Source of the DNA: Nonomuraea angiospora
GTDB lineage: Bacteria > Actinomycetota > Actinomycetes > Streptosporangiales > Streptosporangiaceae
NCBI RefSeq assembly: GCF_014873145.1
Contig: NZ_JADBEK010000001.1
Span: 10,416,001 to 10,480,000, forward strand
Direction of reading: 5' to 3'
Length of the DNA stretch: 64,000 nucleotides
The notes beneath the pieces were generated by a model, which ran no database searches, was not told where the DNA came from, and saw only the letters and a list, made by a program, of their open reading frames with translations. Shown here piece after piece: positions 42,428-52,157 of the stretch. Numbering within the stretch: position 1 is the first letter of the stretch; every line of letters starts with the position of its first letter. The translations under genes were made by a program, and so were the position numbers.

Positions 42428-45061
42428 GTGGCCAAGTACGTTTACGACTTCACCGAGGGCAACAGGAATCTCAAGGATCTTCTTGGCGGCAAGGGAGCGA
42501 ACCTTGCCGAAATGACCAACCTCGGGCTCCCCGTTCCCCCCGGATTCACGATCACCACTGACGCCTGCCGTCACTACCTGGCGGCGGGCGTCGTACCGGA
42601 CGGCCTCGAGCAGGAGGTCGCCGAGCACCTGGACGCGCTCGAGAAGCAGATGGGCCGGCGGCTCGGGCAGGCCGACGACCCGCTGCTGGTGAGCGTGCGC
42701 TCCGGGGCGAAGTTCTCCATGCCGGGCATGATGGAGACCGTCCTCAACATCGGGCTCAACGACGAATCGGTACACGGCCTGGCCAAGCAGGCGGGCGGCA
42801 ACGACCGCTTCGCGTGGGACTCCTACCGCCGGCTCATCCAGATGTTCGGCAAGACGGTGCTCGGGATCGACGGCGACCTGTTCGAGCACGCGCTCGACAC
42901 GCTGAAGGGCAAGCGCCAGGACACCGACCTCGACGCGGGCGAGCTGCAGGGGCTCGTGGAGACGTTCAAGGGCATCGTCCACGAGCAGACCGGCAAGGAC
43001 TTCCCCACCGACCCGCGCGAGCAGATGCGCCTGGCCGTCATGGCGGTCTTCGACTCCTGGAACGCTCCCCGGGCCATCCTCTACCGCCGCCAGGAGCGCA
43101 TCCCCGCCGACCTCGGCACCGCCGTGAACATCGTGGCCATGGTCTTCGGCAACGTCGGCAACGACTCCGGCACCGGCGTCGCCTTCACCCGCGACCCGGG
43201 CACCGGCAGGCAGGGCATCTACGGCGACTACCTGCAGAACGCCCAGGGCGAGGACGTGGTGGCCGGCATCCGCAACACGATCCCGCTGGAGGAGCTCGAG
43301 CGCATCGACAAGCGTTCGTACGACGAGCTGCTCGGGATCATGGAGACCCTCGAGAACCACTACCGGGACCTGTGCGACATCGAGTTCACGATCGAGCGCG
43401 GCAAGCTGTGGATGCTGCAGACGCGGGTCGGCAAGCGCACGGCGGCGGCGGCGTTCTGCATCGCCACCCAGCTCGTGGACCAGGGCCTGATCACGATCGA
43501 CGAGGCCGTCACCCGCGTCACCGGCGACCAGCTGGCGCAGCTCATGTTCCCCCGCTTCGACGGCGGCGCGGACAAGAAGAAGATCGCCAAGGGTATGAAC
43601 GCCTCGCCCGGCGCGGCCGTGGGCAAGGCCGTCTTCTGCTCCGAGCGGGCCGTGGAGCTGTCGGAGCAGGGCGAGGACGTCATCCTCGTCCGCCGCGAGA
43701 CCAACCCCGACGACCTGTCCGGCATGATCGCCGCCAAGGGCATCCTGACCAGCCGGGGCGGCAAGACCTCGCACGCCGCCGTGGTGGCCAGGGGCATGGG
43801 GAAGACGTGCGTGTGCGGGGCCGAGGAGCTGGAGGTCTCGACGAGCGAAGGCCGCTTCACCGCGCCCGGCGGGGTGGTGGTGTCGGAGGGCGACGTCATC
43901 TCGATCGACGGAACGTCCGGGGAGATCTACCTCGGCGAGGTGCCGGTCGTGGACTCGGCCGTGGTCGAGTACTTCGAGGGCGCCGAGCCGGAGGACGAGC
44001 TGGTCAAGGCCGTGGACCGGATCATGAGCCACGCGGACTCGGTCCGGCGGCTGGGCGTGCGGGCGAACGCGGACACCCCGGACGACGCGGCGCGGGCCCG
44101 CCGGTTCGGGGGGCAGGGGATCGGGCTGTGCCGGACGGAGCACATGTTCCTGGGCGAGCGCAGGCAGCTCGTGGAGGACCTGGTCCTGGCCTCGACGGAC
44201 GAGGCCCGCCAGGCGGCCCTGGACGCGCTGGAGCCGCTCCAGAAGGCCGACTTCACTGAGATATTTCGGGCTATGGACGGAAATCCCGTCACAATTCGGC
44301 TGATCGACCCGCCGCTCCACGAGTTCCTTCCCGACATCGTGGATCTGTCGGTCAAGGTCGCCACGGACGGGGCCACGGACAAGGACCGCAAGCTCCTGGC
44401 GGCCGTGAAGCGCCTCCACGAGCAGAACCCGATGCTCGGCCTCCGCGGCGTCCGCCTCGGGCTGGTGATCCCGGGCCTGTTCGCCATGCAGGTGAGGGCC
44501 ATCGCCCAGGCGGCCAAGGAGGTGCCGGGCGCGCGGCCGGAGATCATGATCCCGCTGGTGGCGGCCGTACAGGAGCTGGAGTCGGTACGCGAGGAGGCGG
44601 CGAAGATCCTCGCGGAGACCGGCGTGGAGGCCCTGATCGGCACCATGATCGAAGTCCCCCGGGCGGCCCTGACCGCGGCCCAGATCGCGGAGGCGGCGGA
44701 GTTCTTCTCCTTCGGCACCAACGACCTGACCCAGATGACCTGGGGCTTCTCGCGGGACGACGTGGAATCGGCGTTCTTCTCCCGCTATCTCGACCAGGGC
44801 ATCTTCGGCGTCTCCCCGTTCGAGACCCTGGACCGGGAGGGCGTCGGACGCCTGATCAGGATCGCGGTCGAGGAGGGCCGCTCGACCCGCCCGGACCTCC
44901 ACCTGGGCATCTGCGGCGAACACGGCGGCGACCCCGACTCCGTCCACTTCTGCCACGACGTGGGCCTGGACTACGTCTCCTGCTCCCCCTTCCGCATCCC
45001 GATAGCCCGCCTGGAAGCAGGCCGCGCCGCCCTGACCGACTCAGACTCCGACACCCGCTGA
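42428..45061 (+). CDS. ppdK: pyruvate, phosphate dikinase
   Basis: About 877 residues with the three PPDK regions: an N-terminal nucleotide-binding domain (KDLLGGKGANLAEMTNLGLPVPPGFTI), the phospho-histidine domain (TSRGGKTSHAAVVARGMGKTCVCG) and the PEP/pyruvate TIM barrel ending FGTNDLTQMTWGFSRDD and CGEHGGDPDSVHFCHDVGLDYVSCSPFR. It interconverts pyruvate, ATP and Pi with PEP, AMP and PPi. I chose GTG 42428 because GGAG lies six bases upstream; GTG 42425 and TTG 42416 are in frame. Operator-like palindromes precede it. Confidence 0.96.
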   Translation: MAKYVYDFTEGNRNLKDLLGGKGANLAEMTNLGLPVPPGFTITTDACRHYLAAGVVPDGLEQEVAEHLDALEKQMGRRLGQADDPLLVSVRSGAKFSMPGMMETVLNIGLNDESVHGLAKQAGGNDRFAWDSYRRLIQMFGKTVLGIDGDLFEHALDTLKGKRQDTDLDAGELQGLVETFKGIVHEQTGKDFPTDPREQMRLAVMAVFDSWNAPRAILYRRQERIPADLGTAVNIVAMVFGNVGNDSGTGVAFTRDPGTGRQGIYGDYLQNAQGEDVVAGIRNTIPLEELERIDKRSYDELLGIMETLENHYRDLCDIEFTIERGKLWMLQTRVGKRTAAAAFCIATQLVDQGLITIDEAVTRVTGDQLAQLMFPRFDGGADKKKIAKGMNASPGAAVGKAVFCSERAVELSEQGEDVILVRRETNPDDLSGMIAAKGILTSRGGKTSHAAVVARGMGKTCVCGAEELEVSTSEGRFTAPGGVVVSEGDVISIDGTSGEIYLGEVPVVDSAVVEYFEGAEPEDELVKAVDRIMSHADSVRRLGVRANADTPDDAARARRFGGQGIGLCRTEHMFLGERRQLVEDLVLASTDEARQAALDALEPLQKADFTEIFRAMDGNPVTIRLIDPPLHEFLPDIVDLSVKVATDGATDKDRKLLAAVKRLHEQNPMLGLRGVRLGLVIPGLFAMQVRAIAQAAKEVPGARPEIMIPLVAAVQELESVREEAAKILAETGVEALIGTMIEVPRAALTAAQIAEAAEFFSFGTNDLTQMTWGFSRDDVESAFFSRYLDQGIFGVSPFETLDREGVGRLIRIAVEEGRSTRPDLHLGICGEHGGDPDSVHFCHDVGLDYVSCSPFRIPIARLEAGRAALTDSDSDTR

Positions 45062-45065
45062 CCTC

Positions 45066-45083
45066 GGGGGGCCTCAACCCCCC
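45066..45083 (+). terminator. probable terminator after ppdK
   Basis: GGGGGG, a 6-nt loop CCTCAA, then CCCCCC, starting 5 bp after the ppdK stop. No T-run follows. Confidence 0.5.
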
Positions 45084-45201
45084 CCGCTCGCTTCGCTCGC
45101 CGGCACCCACCCGCTACTCGGTTACCGGTCGGGCCCGCCGGACCGCTCGCTTCGCTCGCCGGCACCCGCCCGTTGCGTGGTTACCGGGTGGGCCTGCTGG
45201 A
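45084..45201. repeat. two tandem 59-bp degenerate repeats
   Basis: CCGCTCGCTTCGCTCGCCGG begins at 45084 and 45143; each is followed by CACCCrCCCG and later GGTTACCGG(G/T)(T/C)GGGCC. Non-coding. The rest of the 440-bp gap to the arginase-family gene shows no gene I can support. Confidence 0.7.
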
Positions 45202-45503
45202 TCCCGCCCCGAGCGGTCCTCGCTGACGCTCGGCCGTGTCGATGGGGGCTCGCAGCTTCGCCCCGAGCCCCCGGGCGAGGTGGCCTGCCGGCCCCCTCGC
45301 GCTCCCCCGGCCGTGGGCCACATTCCACAGGAGTGTCGTAGGCACTGAGACGAGAATACGAGCGGCGTTCTACGGCTGCGGAGGGACAATGCTAAGCGGC
45401 GTGAGCCTCGAATCGGACCGATGCGAGATCATGCCAGAGGTGCGCCGGACATCGGCGTCCAGGGCAGCGGCCAGGTGGCGTAGGAGCGCGACGGTTGGTG
45501 CAG

Positions 45504-46295
45504 TCAGCGCGTCAGCGCGGTGCCCAGGCGGCGGATCACCTCGGCCTCGCCCGGGTCGGCGTCGTCGCCGGACGGCGCGTGTTCGGTGATGGCCGCCCCG
45601 ACGACGTCGTCCACCTGGGAGAGGAGGTCGAGCAGCCGCTGCGGCCGGACGCCGTCGGGCTCCGGGTAGCAGGTCGAGCCGAAGGCGGTGGGCTCCAGGA
45701 CGTCGAGGTCGACGTGGACGTACACGGGGCCCCGCAGACCGTCGAGCGCGCGCTCCAGGTCGTCCACGCCGTACCTGCGCAGGCCGGTCTCCGCGAGGTA
45801 CTCGTGCTCGGACGCGTCGCCCGCCCGCTCACCGGCGATGATCACCTGGTGCGGCCGCAGCGGCCGCTCCGGCGTGAGGCCGGCCGGGCCGTCCCCGAGC
45901 AGCGCGCGCACCACCATCCCGTGGAAGGCGCCCGACGGCAGGGTACGCGGGCTGTAGACGTCCGGGTGCGCGTCGATCCACAGCACCGTCAGAGCGTCCC
46001 CGAAGCGGGCGTGGGCGGCGTCGATCGGCGCGATGTCGACCGCGCAGTCGCCGCCGACGGTGACCACCCGGTCGTCGATGCCGGCCAGCGCCTCGCGCGT
46101 CCGCCGCTGGTTCTCCACGAGCACGTCGTACGCGCGAACCCCGGCCGCCCTGTCCCCGCCCGTCTCGAGCACCGGCACGGTCACCACCGCGTCGGCCGGA
46201 ACGAGCGCGGCGGCGCGGCGGGCACCGGCCATCAGCCGCGGCGCGCCGTCGGACGCCGAGCCTTGCCATTGCGGCACGCAGAGCACAGTGGTCAT
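45504..46295 (-). CDS. arginase/agmatinase (ureohydrolase) family protein
   Basis: 263 residues. Metal-site motifs are VGGDCAVDIAPI, WIDAHPDVYS and VHVDLDVLEP, in the right order and spacing. The first motif has Cys where classical arginases have His (GGDHS), leaving one metal ligand changed; several actinobacterial relatives share this. The substrate is unknown. ATG 46295; the 218-bp gap to the next gene holds divergent promoters. Confidence 0.82.
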   Translation of the reverse strand: MTTVLCVPQWQGSASDGAPRLMAGARRAAALVPADAVVTVPVLETGGDRAAGVRAYDVLVENQRRTREALAGIDDRVVTVGGDCAVDIAPIDAAHARFGDALTVLWIDAHPDVYSPRTLPSGAFHGMVVRALLGDGPAGLTPERPLRPHQVIIAGERAGDASEHEYLAETGLRRYGVDDLERALDGLRGPVYVHVDLDVLEPTAFGSTCYPEPDGVRPQRLLDLLSQVDDVVGAAITEHAPSGDDADPGEAEVIRRLGTALTR

Positions 46296-46513
46296 GCGGC
46301 GACGATACGGGGCGCCGTGATCGGAGTGCCAGATCGTTCATGAGGAGGCCCAGGTCCGGTGTGGGCGTCGCCCACTTCGGAGGTCACTTCCATGGAAACC
46401 CTTGCCGCATCCGGATCGTAGTCGTACCGTCACGGATAGCGTTTCCCGAGATGTGGAGGTGGAGCAGTGGGGAGGCACGTATGCGGGCATCCTTTCGCGA
46501 ACGGGGAGGTGTG

Positions 46514-47371
46514 ATGTTCACGCACATCGCGTGGCGGCTCGACGCGATGATCGAGGCGATCACCGACCACCGCCCGCCCCTCACCCGCCCGATCGAGCAG
46601 GCGCTGCGGGCGGTCCCGCGCCACTGGTTCGTGCCGCCGGTGGGGGAGTCGCTCGAACGCGACGGGCGCGGCGCGCCGATCGACCGGGAGGCCGACCCGC
46701 CGGCCTGGTGGGACGCCGTTTACGCCGGGCGCCCGATCGTGGCCGCCGACGGGTGCTCGTGTCCCGCGCCCAGCGCGGTCGCCGACCTGCTGGAGCTGCT
46801 CGGGCCGGCGCCGGGCCAGCGGGTGCTGGAGGTGGGCACGCGTACGGGGTGGACCGCCGCCCTGCTGTGCCGGCTGGTCGGGCAGGCGGGGAGCGTGACC
46901 TCCATCGAGGCGGACCCCACCGTGGCCGAGCAGGCCGCCAAAAACCTGGCCGCCGCGGGAGCGCTCCCGCACCTGGTCGTGGGCGACGGCACGGGAGGCC
47001 GGTCCGAGCGGGCGCCGTACGACGGGGTGCACGCGACGTACGCGACGCGCACCGTGCCGTACGCCTGGATCGCGCAGACCAGGCCGGGCGGGGTGGTGGT
47101 CGCGCCGTACGGCGACGGGCACGCCCTGCGGCTCGTGGTCGGTCCGGACGGCACGGCCGCCGGACGGTTCTCGCCGCTGACGACCATGACGTGGACGCGG
47201 CGCGACACCCCGCCGGGCGCCGTCCTGGCCGAGGACGTCCTCGCCGGGCCGGGTGACGCCCGCCGGACGTGGGCGGAGTGGGGCGAGCCGGAGCGGGAGC
47301 GGTTCGGCGTGACGATCACGCCCGACGGGCAGCGGGTCTGGCTGGACAGCCCCGAGCGCGTGATCGGCTGA
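46514..47371 (+). CDS. PCMT-like (protein-L-isoaspartate O-methyltransferase family) SAM methyltransferase
   Basis: About 285 residues: RAVPRHWFVPP, then APSAVADLLELLGPAPGQRVLEVGTRTGWTAALLCRLVG, the SAM-binding motif I of the PCMT family, followed by VTSIEADPTVAEQAAKNL. This branch of actinomycete proteins repairs isoaspartate or methylates ribosomal peptides. No peptide precursor is obvious here. Start uncertain: ATG 46514 (MFTHIAWRLDAMI) has GGAGG close upstream; an in-frame ATG lies at 46481. Confidence 0.8.
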   Translation: MFTHIAWRLDAMIEAITDHRPPLTRPIEQALRAVPRHWFVPPVGESLERDGRGAPIDREADPPAWWDAVYAGRPIVAADGCSCPAPSAVADLLELLGPAPGQRVLEVGTRTGWTAALLCRLVGQAGSVTSIEADPTVAEQAAKNLAAAGALPHLVVGDGTGGRSERAPYDGVHATYATRTVPYAWIAQTRPGGVVVAPYGDGHALRLVVGPDGTAAGRFSPLTTMTWTRRDTPPGAVLAEDVLAGPGDARRTWAEWGEPERERFGVTITPDGQRVWLDSPERVIG

Positions 47372-47422
47372 GCTGCCGAAATCCGGTTGACCCCGCGCGG
47401 AGCCCGCCAGAAGGATGCGGGG

Positions 47423-47959
47423 GTGCAGATCGAGTTCACGCGATTCTCCCCGGACGACGTCGAAGCGCTCGTCGGCTTCCTCACCGGGCACGAATGGCCC
47501 TTTCACGCGGGCGTCCAGGACCCCGGGACCGTGCGCGAGCGCGCCGCGGGCGGCCTCTACGACGACGAGGAGTCCAGGACGTTCTGGGTGCTCGCCGACG
47601 GGGAGCGGGCGGGCCTGGTGCGGCTGCAGGACCTCGCCGACGACACCCCCCTGTTCGACCTTCGGATAGCGGAGCGATGGCGGGGCCGGGGCCTCGGCGC
47701 CGCGGCGGTCGCCTGGCTGACCGGATATCTCTTCACGGAGCTGCCGCACGTCAACCGGATCGAGGGCACGACCCGCCAGGACAACCACGCGATGCGGGCG
47801 GTCTTCCGCAAGAGCGGCTACGCCAAGGAGTCGCACTACCGGGAGTCGTGGCCGGGCCTGGACGGCACGGTCCACGACGCCGTCGGCTACGCGATCCTGC
47901 GCCGCGACTGGCTCTCCGGCACGGTGACGCCCCCCGACTGGGACGACGAGCCCCGCTGA
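47423..47959 (+). CDS. GNAT-family N-acetyltransferase
   Basis: 178 residues with the acetyl-CoA binding motif AERWRGRGLGAAAVAWLTGYLF and the following motif HVNRIEGTTRQDNHAMRAVFRKSGYAKESHYRESW, typical of RimJ/RimL-like GNAT enzymes. GTG 47423 starts at VQIEFTRF with AGGA upstream. Substrate unknown. Confidence 0.88.
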   Translation: MQIEFTRFSPDDVEALVGFLTGHEWPFHAGVQDPGTVRERAAGGLYDDEESRTFWVLADGERAGLVRLQDLADDTPLFDLRIAERWRGRGLGAAAVAWLTGYLFTELPHVNRIEGTTRQDNHAMRAVFRKSGYAKESHYRESWPGLDGTVHDAVGYAILRRDWLSGTVTPPDWDDEPR

Positions 47960-47971
47960 CCGCGGGCGGCG

Positions 47972-47996
47972 CGCCTGGCCGGAGACCGGCCAGGCG
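47972..47996. terminator. bidirectional hairpin terminator
   Basis: Perfect 11-bp stem CGCCTGGCCGG / CCGGCCAGGCG with loop AGA in the 44-bp gap between convergent genes. Confidence 0.7.
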
Positions 47997-48003
47997 CGGG
48001 GGG

Positions 48004-48447
48004 TCAGGAGGTCTTGCGGGGGCGGTGGCGGGCCACGGCGCGGGCGTGGGCGTCGGTCAGGAGGGGGCGGGCCTGCTCGCCCGGGTTCACGATGGCGATC
48101 CAGCCCTGGGTCGCGTACTTGGGGTGGGGCAGGACGCGGTCCTCGGCCGTGTAGTCGACCTCGGAGTCGTCGCCGGCGAGCCGCTGGAGGGTGGCGCGCC
48201 CGACGGCGATGTTGAGCCGGAACACGCCCGGCCTGTTCAGGTCGGAGAAGGTGTCCCAACCCGGGTAGTCCTTGATGACGATCGTGGCGAACGGCTGACG
48301 GGGGTGGGTCTCCAGGGTGCCTTCCGGGTCGTAGAAGAAGAACGTGTCGCCCCAGGCCACCTCGGGGGCTTCGCTGTTCGCCTCGATGGTCTGGGTCACG
48401 ACTCCGGGAAAGCCGGAAACGAAGCTGATGATGTCTTCCTCAGTCAT
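48004..48447 (-). CDS. DUF6194 family protein
   Basis: 147 residues from ATG 48447 (MTEEDIISFVSGFPGVV). The pattern APEVAWGDTFFFYDPEG, QPFATIVIKDYPGWDTFSDLNRPGVFRLNIAVG is typical of this family of unknown function, related to small MmcQ/YjbR-like proteins. Divergent from the phosphotransferase gene. Confidence 0.75.
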   Translation of the reverse strand: MTEEDIISFVSGFPGVVTQTIEANSEAPEVAWGDTFFFYDPEGTLETHPRQPFATIVIKDYPGWDTFSDLNRPGVFRLNIAVGRATLQRLAGDDSEVDYTAEDRVLPHPKYATQGWIAIVNPGEQARPLLTDAHARAVARHRPRKTS

Positions 48448-48540
48448 GCCTTCAAGTGTTTCATTGACCAACCCAGTGAGACTTTTCGCGCAGAACAGTC
48501 CCTTGACCGAGCGAAAGCTTCAAACCGCAGGAGGACAACC

Positions 48541-49272
48541 ATGTCTGAGACACACCTTCCCGGGGGCTTCGTCAACGCCGTCGTCCGCGTCGGCGAGACC
48601 GTCCGCCGCACGCCCGGGCAGCGGGCCGCGTACGTGCACGAGCTGCTGCGCCTCCTGGAGGCGAGCGGGTGGGCGGGCGCGCCCCGGTTCCTGGGCCTCG
48701 ACGAGCGCGGGCGGGAGATCCTGAGCTTCGTGGACGGCCACGTGGCCTGGGAGGACGTCCAGCCGGACGGCGTCGCCTCGGACGAGAGCCTGGCGCGGGT
48801 GGCGGAGCTGGTGCGGGAGTTCCACGACCTGACCGCCGGCACCTCACTGGCCGGGGAGGAGGAGGTGGTCTGCCACAACGACCTGTCTCCCAAGAACACC
48901 GTCTACCGGGGCGAGGAGCTGCGGCCGGTGGCGTTCATCGACTGGGACCTGGCGGGGCCGGGACGGCGCGTCCACGACGTGGCGCACGTCTGCTGGCAGT
49001 ACGCGGGCCTCGGCCCGCTGCTCGCCGACCCGGCCGACGCGGCCCGGCGGGTGCGGCTGATCTGCGACGCCTACGGGCTGCGGGAGCGCGGCGAGGTGGT
49101 CGAGACGATCCTGTGGTGGCAGGACAGATGCCGGCGCGGCATCGAGCAGCAGGCCGCGGAGGGGCTCGCTCACGCGGTCAGGCTGCGCGAGCAGGGGGTG
49201 GTGGCGCAGGTGCGCGCCTGCCACGACTGGGTCGCCGAGCACCGCGCCGGATTCGAGCGGGCGCTGCGCTAG
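48541..49272 (+). CDS. aminoglycoside phosphotransferase-family (APH) kinase-like protein
   Basis: 243 residues with the APH catalytic loop VVCHNDLSPKNTVY and the metal-binding FIDWDLAGPG; the N-terminal lobe is short. Family members phosphorylate small molecules such as choline, homoserine or aminoglycosides; substrate unknown here. AGGAGG precedes ATG 48541. Its stop overlaps the convergent M48 protease gene by four bases. Confidence 0.85.
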   Translation: MSETHLPGGFVNAVVRVGETVRRTPGQRAAYVHELLRLLEASGWAGAPRFLGLDERGREILSFVDGHVAWEDVQPDGVASDESLARVAELVREFHDLTAGTSLAGEEEVVCHNDLSPKNTVYRGEELRPVAFIDWDLAGPGRRVHDVAHVCWQYAGLGPLLADPADAARRVRLICDAYGLRERGEVVETILWWQDRCRRGIEQQAAEGLAHAVRLREQGVVAQVRACHDWVAEHRAGFERALR

Positions 49273-50789
49273 ACCGTGGGCGTCACGGCCTGGGCGGGCT
49301 GCCCGGGGGAGGGCTCCTCGACCGGGACGTAGTCGTGGCGCATGCCGTGGTCCCCGAGCCACCGCCGCAGCCCGGAGACGGCCTCCGGATTGGCCGACAC
49401 CTGGGCCGCGTACTCCGACAGCGCGACCTCCTCGCCGTCGTCGAACAGCAGCCGCGCAGGCCCCGACCACGACAGCGTCCACTTGGCCTCGCCGAGCTGG
49501 ATCAGCACCGCCTCCAGCGCCTGCCCCAGCACCCCGGCGAGCAGGGTCTCCGAGGCGTTCCAGCCCTGCTCGCGCAGGACGGCCTCCAGCTCCGCCTGCC
49601 GGCCGCGGGCGATCGCCTCGAAGGCGGCGTCCAGGTACGGCCGCGCGGCCCCCATCACCCGCTGGCCGGCCACCGCCAGGTCGTGGAGGGCGTCGGCGTT
49701 GCGGCCCGCGTACATGGCGTGCGCCACCAGCTCCTCCCACGGCACCGGCCGCAGCCCGGTCAGCGCCTCCGGCGTCCACATGGACTGCTCCACGGCGTTC
49801 ACCGCCACGTTCGCGTCACGCAGCAGCGTCAGGGCCGAGCGGGGGTCGGGGACGTGCGGCGGCTCCGGCAGGTGCTCGATGGCGGCCAGGCGCTCGGCCA
49901 GGCTCGGATGGGAGTCGTACGGCGAGACCTCCTGCGGCTCCTCGCCCAGCTTGGCGATCTCGGCCTGCCGGTCGGAGTCGCTCATGAGCGCGTGGAAGCC
50001 CCCGAACACCGAGACGGGCCTGGTGCCGCCCGCGCCGGTGAGCGACAGGTAGTTGGCGACGTAGAGGTCCCAGCCGGTCGCGGTGGTCTGGATCTTGCGC
50101 AGCGCCCCGGCCATGGCCTGCCGCCCGCCGATCGCGACCGCGAACTGGTCGGCCTCCAGCTCCTGCTTGCGCGAGACGGACTGCGAGACCCGCAGGTAGA
50201 ACTTGGCGTACCAGGTGAACAGGCGCTGGACGAACGGGTGGTTGCGCAGCCCCTGGACGGTGGCGAGGAGCGCGACCCGCCCCCGGTAGACCGGCGCGCC
50301 CAGCCGCGTGTGCGCGCCGCTGTAGTGGCCCAGCTCGTGCCCCAGCACCGCACGCATCTCGTCCACCGTCAGCGTCTGCAGCAGCGGCAGCCCGATGAAC
50401 ATCCGCCGCCGCGTCGCCTTCATCCCCAGCCAGCGCGTGTCCTCCGAGACGGCCGCGTTGACCTCCGCCACCAGCCGGATCTCGTCCGGCGGCGCCGTGC
50501 GCACGCGCTGGGCGAGCTCCTCGACCGTCTGCCAGAGCACGGGCTCGTGCTCGCGCCCGATCGGCACGCCGGGCTGCTCGCCGCCCTGGCGGCGGCTCAC
50601 CACGAACAGGGCCCGTACGAGCGCGCCCGCGACCAGGGTGAGGACGATCGCGGCCTTGAGGGCGTTGGCGTGGAAGTCCACGAGGAGCAGGACGTCGAAG
50701 AAGACGGCGGCCACCAGGAAGAGGCCGACCAGAACGTAGAAGCCGGCGAGCAGGATGAAGGCCAGCACTGCTCGGAACGCTGTCGTCAT
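49269..50789 (-). CDS. M48-family membrane zinc metalloprotease (HtpX-like)
   Basis: 506 residues. Two N-terminal membrane helices (AVLAFILLAGFYVLVGLFLVAAVFFDVLLLV and ALKAAIVLTLVAGALVRALFVV), then the zinc motif VLGHELGHYSG and the third ligand Glu in RKQELEADQFA. It has a long C-terminal helical extension (about 200 residues) after the protease domain. Probably membrane protein quality control. ATG 50789; divergent from dgt with about 80 bp between starts. Confidence 0.88.
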   Translation of the reverse strand: MTTAFRAVLAFILLAGFYVLVGLFLVAAVFFDVLLLVDFHANALKAAIVLTLVAGALVRALFVVSRRQGGEQPGVPIGREHEPVLWQTVEELAQRVRTAPPDEIRLVAEVNAAVSEDTRWLGMKATRRRMFIGLPLLQTLTVDEMRAVLGHELGHYSGAHTRLGAPVYRGRVALLATVQGLRNHPFVQRLFTWYAKFYLRVSQSVSRKQELEADQFAVAIGGRQAMAGALRKIQTTATGWDLYVANYLSLTGAGGTRPVSVFGGFHALMSDSDRQAEIAKLGEEPQEVSPYDSHPSLAERLAAIEHLPEPPHVPDPRSALTLLRDANVAVNAVEQSMWTPEALTGLRPVPWEELVAHAMYAGRNADALHDLAVAGQRVMGAARPYLDAAFEAIARGRQAELEAVLREQGWNASETLLAGVLGQALEAVLIQLGEAKWTLSWSGPARLLFDDGEEVALSEYAAQVSANPEAVSGLRRWLGDHGMRHDYVPVEEPSPGQPAQAVTPTV

Positions 50790-50870
50790 GGGGTGAGGGC
50801 TCCCGGGGAAGGGGTTCTCGCGAGGCTCGACCTTAGCGGAGACCTGAAACTGGATAAAATCACCAAAGCA

Positions 50871-52091
50871 ATGCCGTACTACGATGACCACGATCAGGAA
50901 CGCTGGATTCCGGAACCTCCCGGCAATCCTGAGCGCTCCGCGTTCGAGCGCGACCGCGCCCGCGTGCTGCACAGCGCCGCCCTGCGCAGGCTGGCCGCGA
51001 AGACGCAGGTCGTGGGCCCTGCCGAGTCCCTCGGCGGCGGCCAGCACATCCCGCGCACGCGCCTGACGCACTCCCTCGAATGCGCTCAGGTCGGCAGGGA
51101 GATGGGCGCCACGCTCGGCGTCGATCCCGACCTGGTGGAGACCGCGTGCCTGGCGCACGACCTGGGGCACCCGCCGTTCGGCCACAACGGGGAGATGGCG
51201 CTCAACGCGCTGTCGGCCTCGTGCGGCGGCTTCGAGGGCAACGCGCAGAGCCTGCGCCTGCTCACCAGGCTGGAGGCCAAGGTCCTCACGGAGGACGGCC
51301 GCAGCGCCGGGCTCAACCTGACGCGGGCGGTGCTCGACGCTTCCATCAAATATCCCTGGACATGCGAAAAATCCGCAAAATTCGGCGTATACGACGATGA
51401 TCTACCCGTGTTCCGGTGGATCCGGGACGGCGCGCCGGACGGGCGGGTGAGCTTCGAGGCCCAGATCATGGACTGGGCCGACGACGTCGCCTACTCCGTG
51501 CACGACCTCGAGGACGCGCTCCACTCCGGCCACGTCACCCCCGAGGCGCTGCGCTCGCCCATCGAGCGCACGCTGGTGTGCGAGACCACCCGCACCTGGT
51601 ACGCCCCCAACTCCGACCTCGGCGAGCTGGAGGAGATCTTCGCCAAGCTGATCACCGACCCGCTCTGGCCGCGCCGCTTCGAGGCCACGCTCGCCGACCT
51701 GGCCGGGCTCAAAGCCCTCACGAGCGGCCTCATCGGCCGCTTCTGCCGCTCGGCCCAGACCGCCACCAAGGAGGTGTACGGCTCCCGCCACCGCGCCGAC
51801 CTGGTCGTGCCCCACGCCACCCGCCTGGAGTGCGCCCTGCTCAAGGGCGTCACCGCCCACTACGTCATGGCCACCAGGGACCACAACGCCAACCAGGCCA
51901 GGCAGCGCGAGCTGATCACCGAGCTGGCCTCGATGATCACGCTGGGCGCGCCGGGCACGCTGGAGCCCGCCTTCAGGCCCGCGTACCTGGGCGCCGCCGA
52001 CGACGCCGCCCGGGTCCGCGTGGTGATCGACCAGATCGCCTCGCTCACCGACACCTCCGCGGTGGCGTGGCACCGCAGGCTCTCCCGCTGA
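50871..52091 (+). CDS. dgt: deoxyguanosinetriphosphate triphosphohydrolase-like HD protein
   Basis: 406 residues with the HD-domain metal ligands in HSLECAQVGREMG, HDLGHPPFGHNGE and the later DWADDVAYSVHDLED. It hydrolyses dNTPs to nucleosides and triphosphate. Upstream of dnaG and rpoD, the conserved actinomycete order. ATG 50871 (MPYYDDHDQERW) is preferred. Confidence 0.93.
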   Translation: MPYYDDHDQERWIPEPPGNPERSAFERDRARVLHSAALRRLAAKTQVVGPAESLGGGQHIPRTRLTHSLECAQVGREMGATLGVDPDLVETACLAHDLGHPPFGHNGEMALNALSASCGGFEGNAQSLRLLTRLEAKVLTEDGRSAGLNLTRAVLDASIKYPWTCEKSAKFGVYDDDLPVFRWIRDGAPDGRVSFEAQIMDWADDVAYSVHDLEDALHSGHVTPEALRSPIERTLVCETTRTWYAPNSDLGELEEIFAKLITDPLWPRRFEATLADLAGLKALTSGLIGRFCRSAQTATKEVYGSRHRADLVVPHATRLECALLKGVTAHYVMATRDHNANQARQRELITELASMITLGAPGTLEPAFRPAYLGAADDAARVRVVIDQIASLTDTSAVAWHRRLSR

Positions 52092-52157
52092 CCAAGTTTC
52101 TCCATGAGTCGGCACACCCGGCTTTCCCGATGACCCGCGCGGGCGGATACTGCGCCC

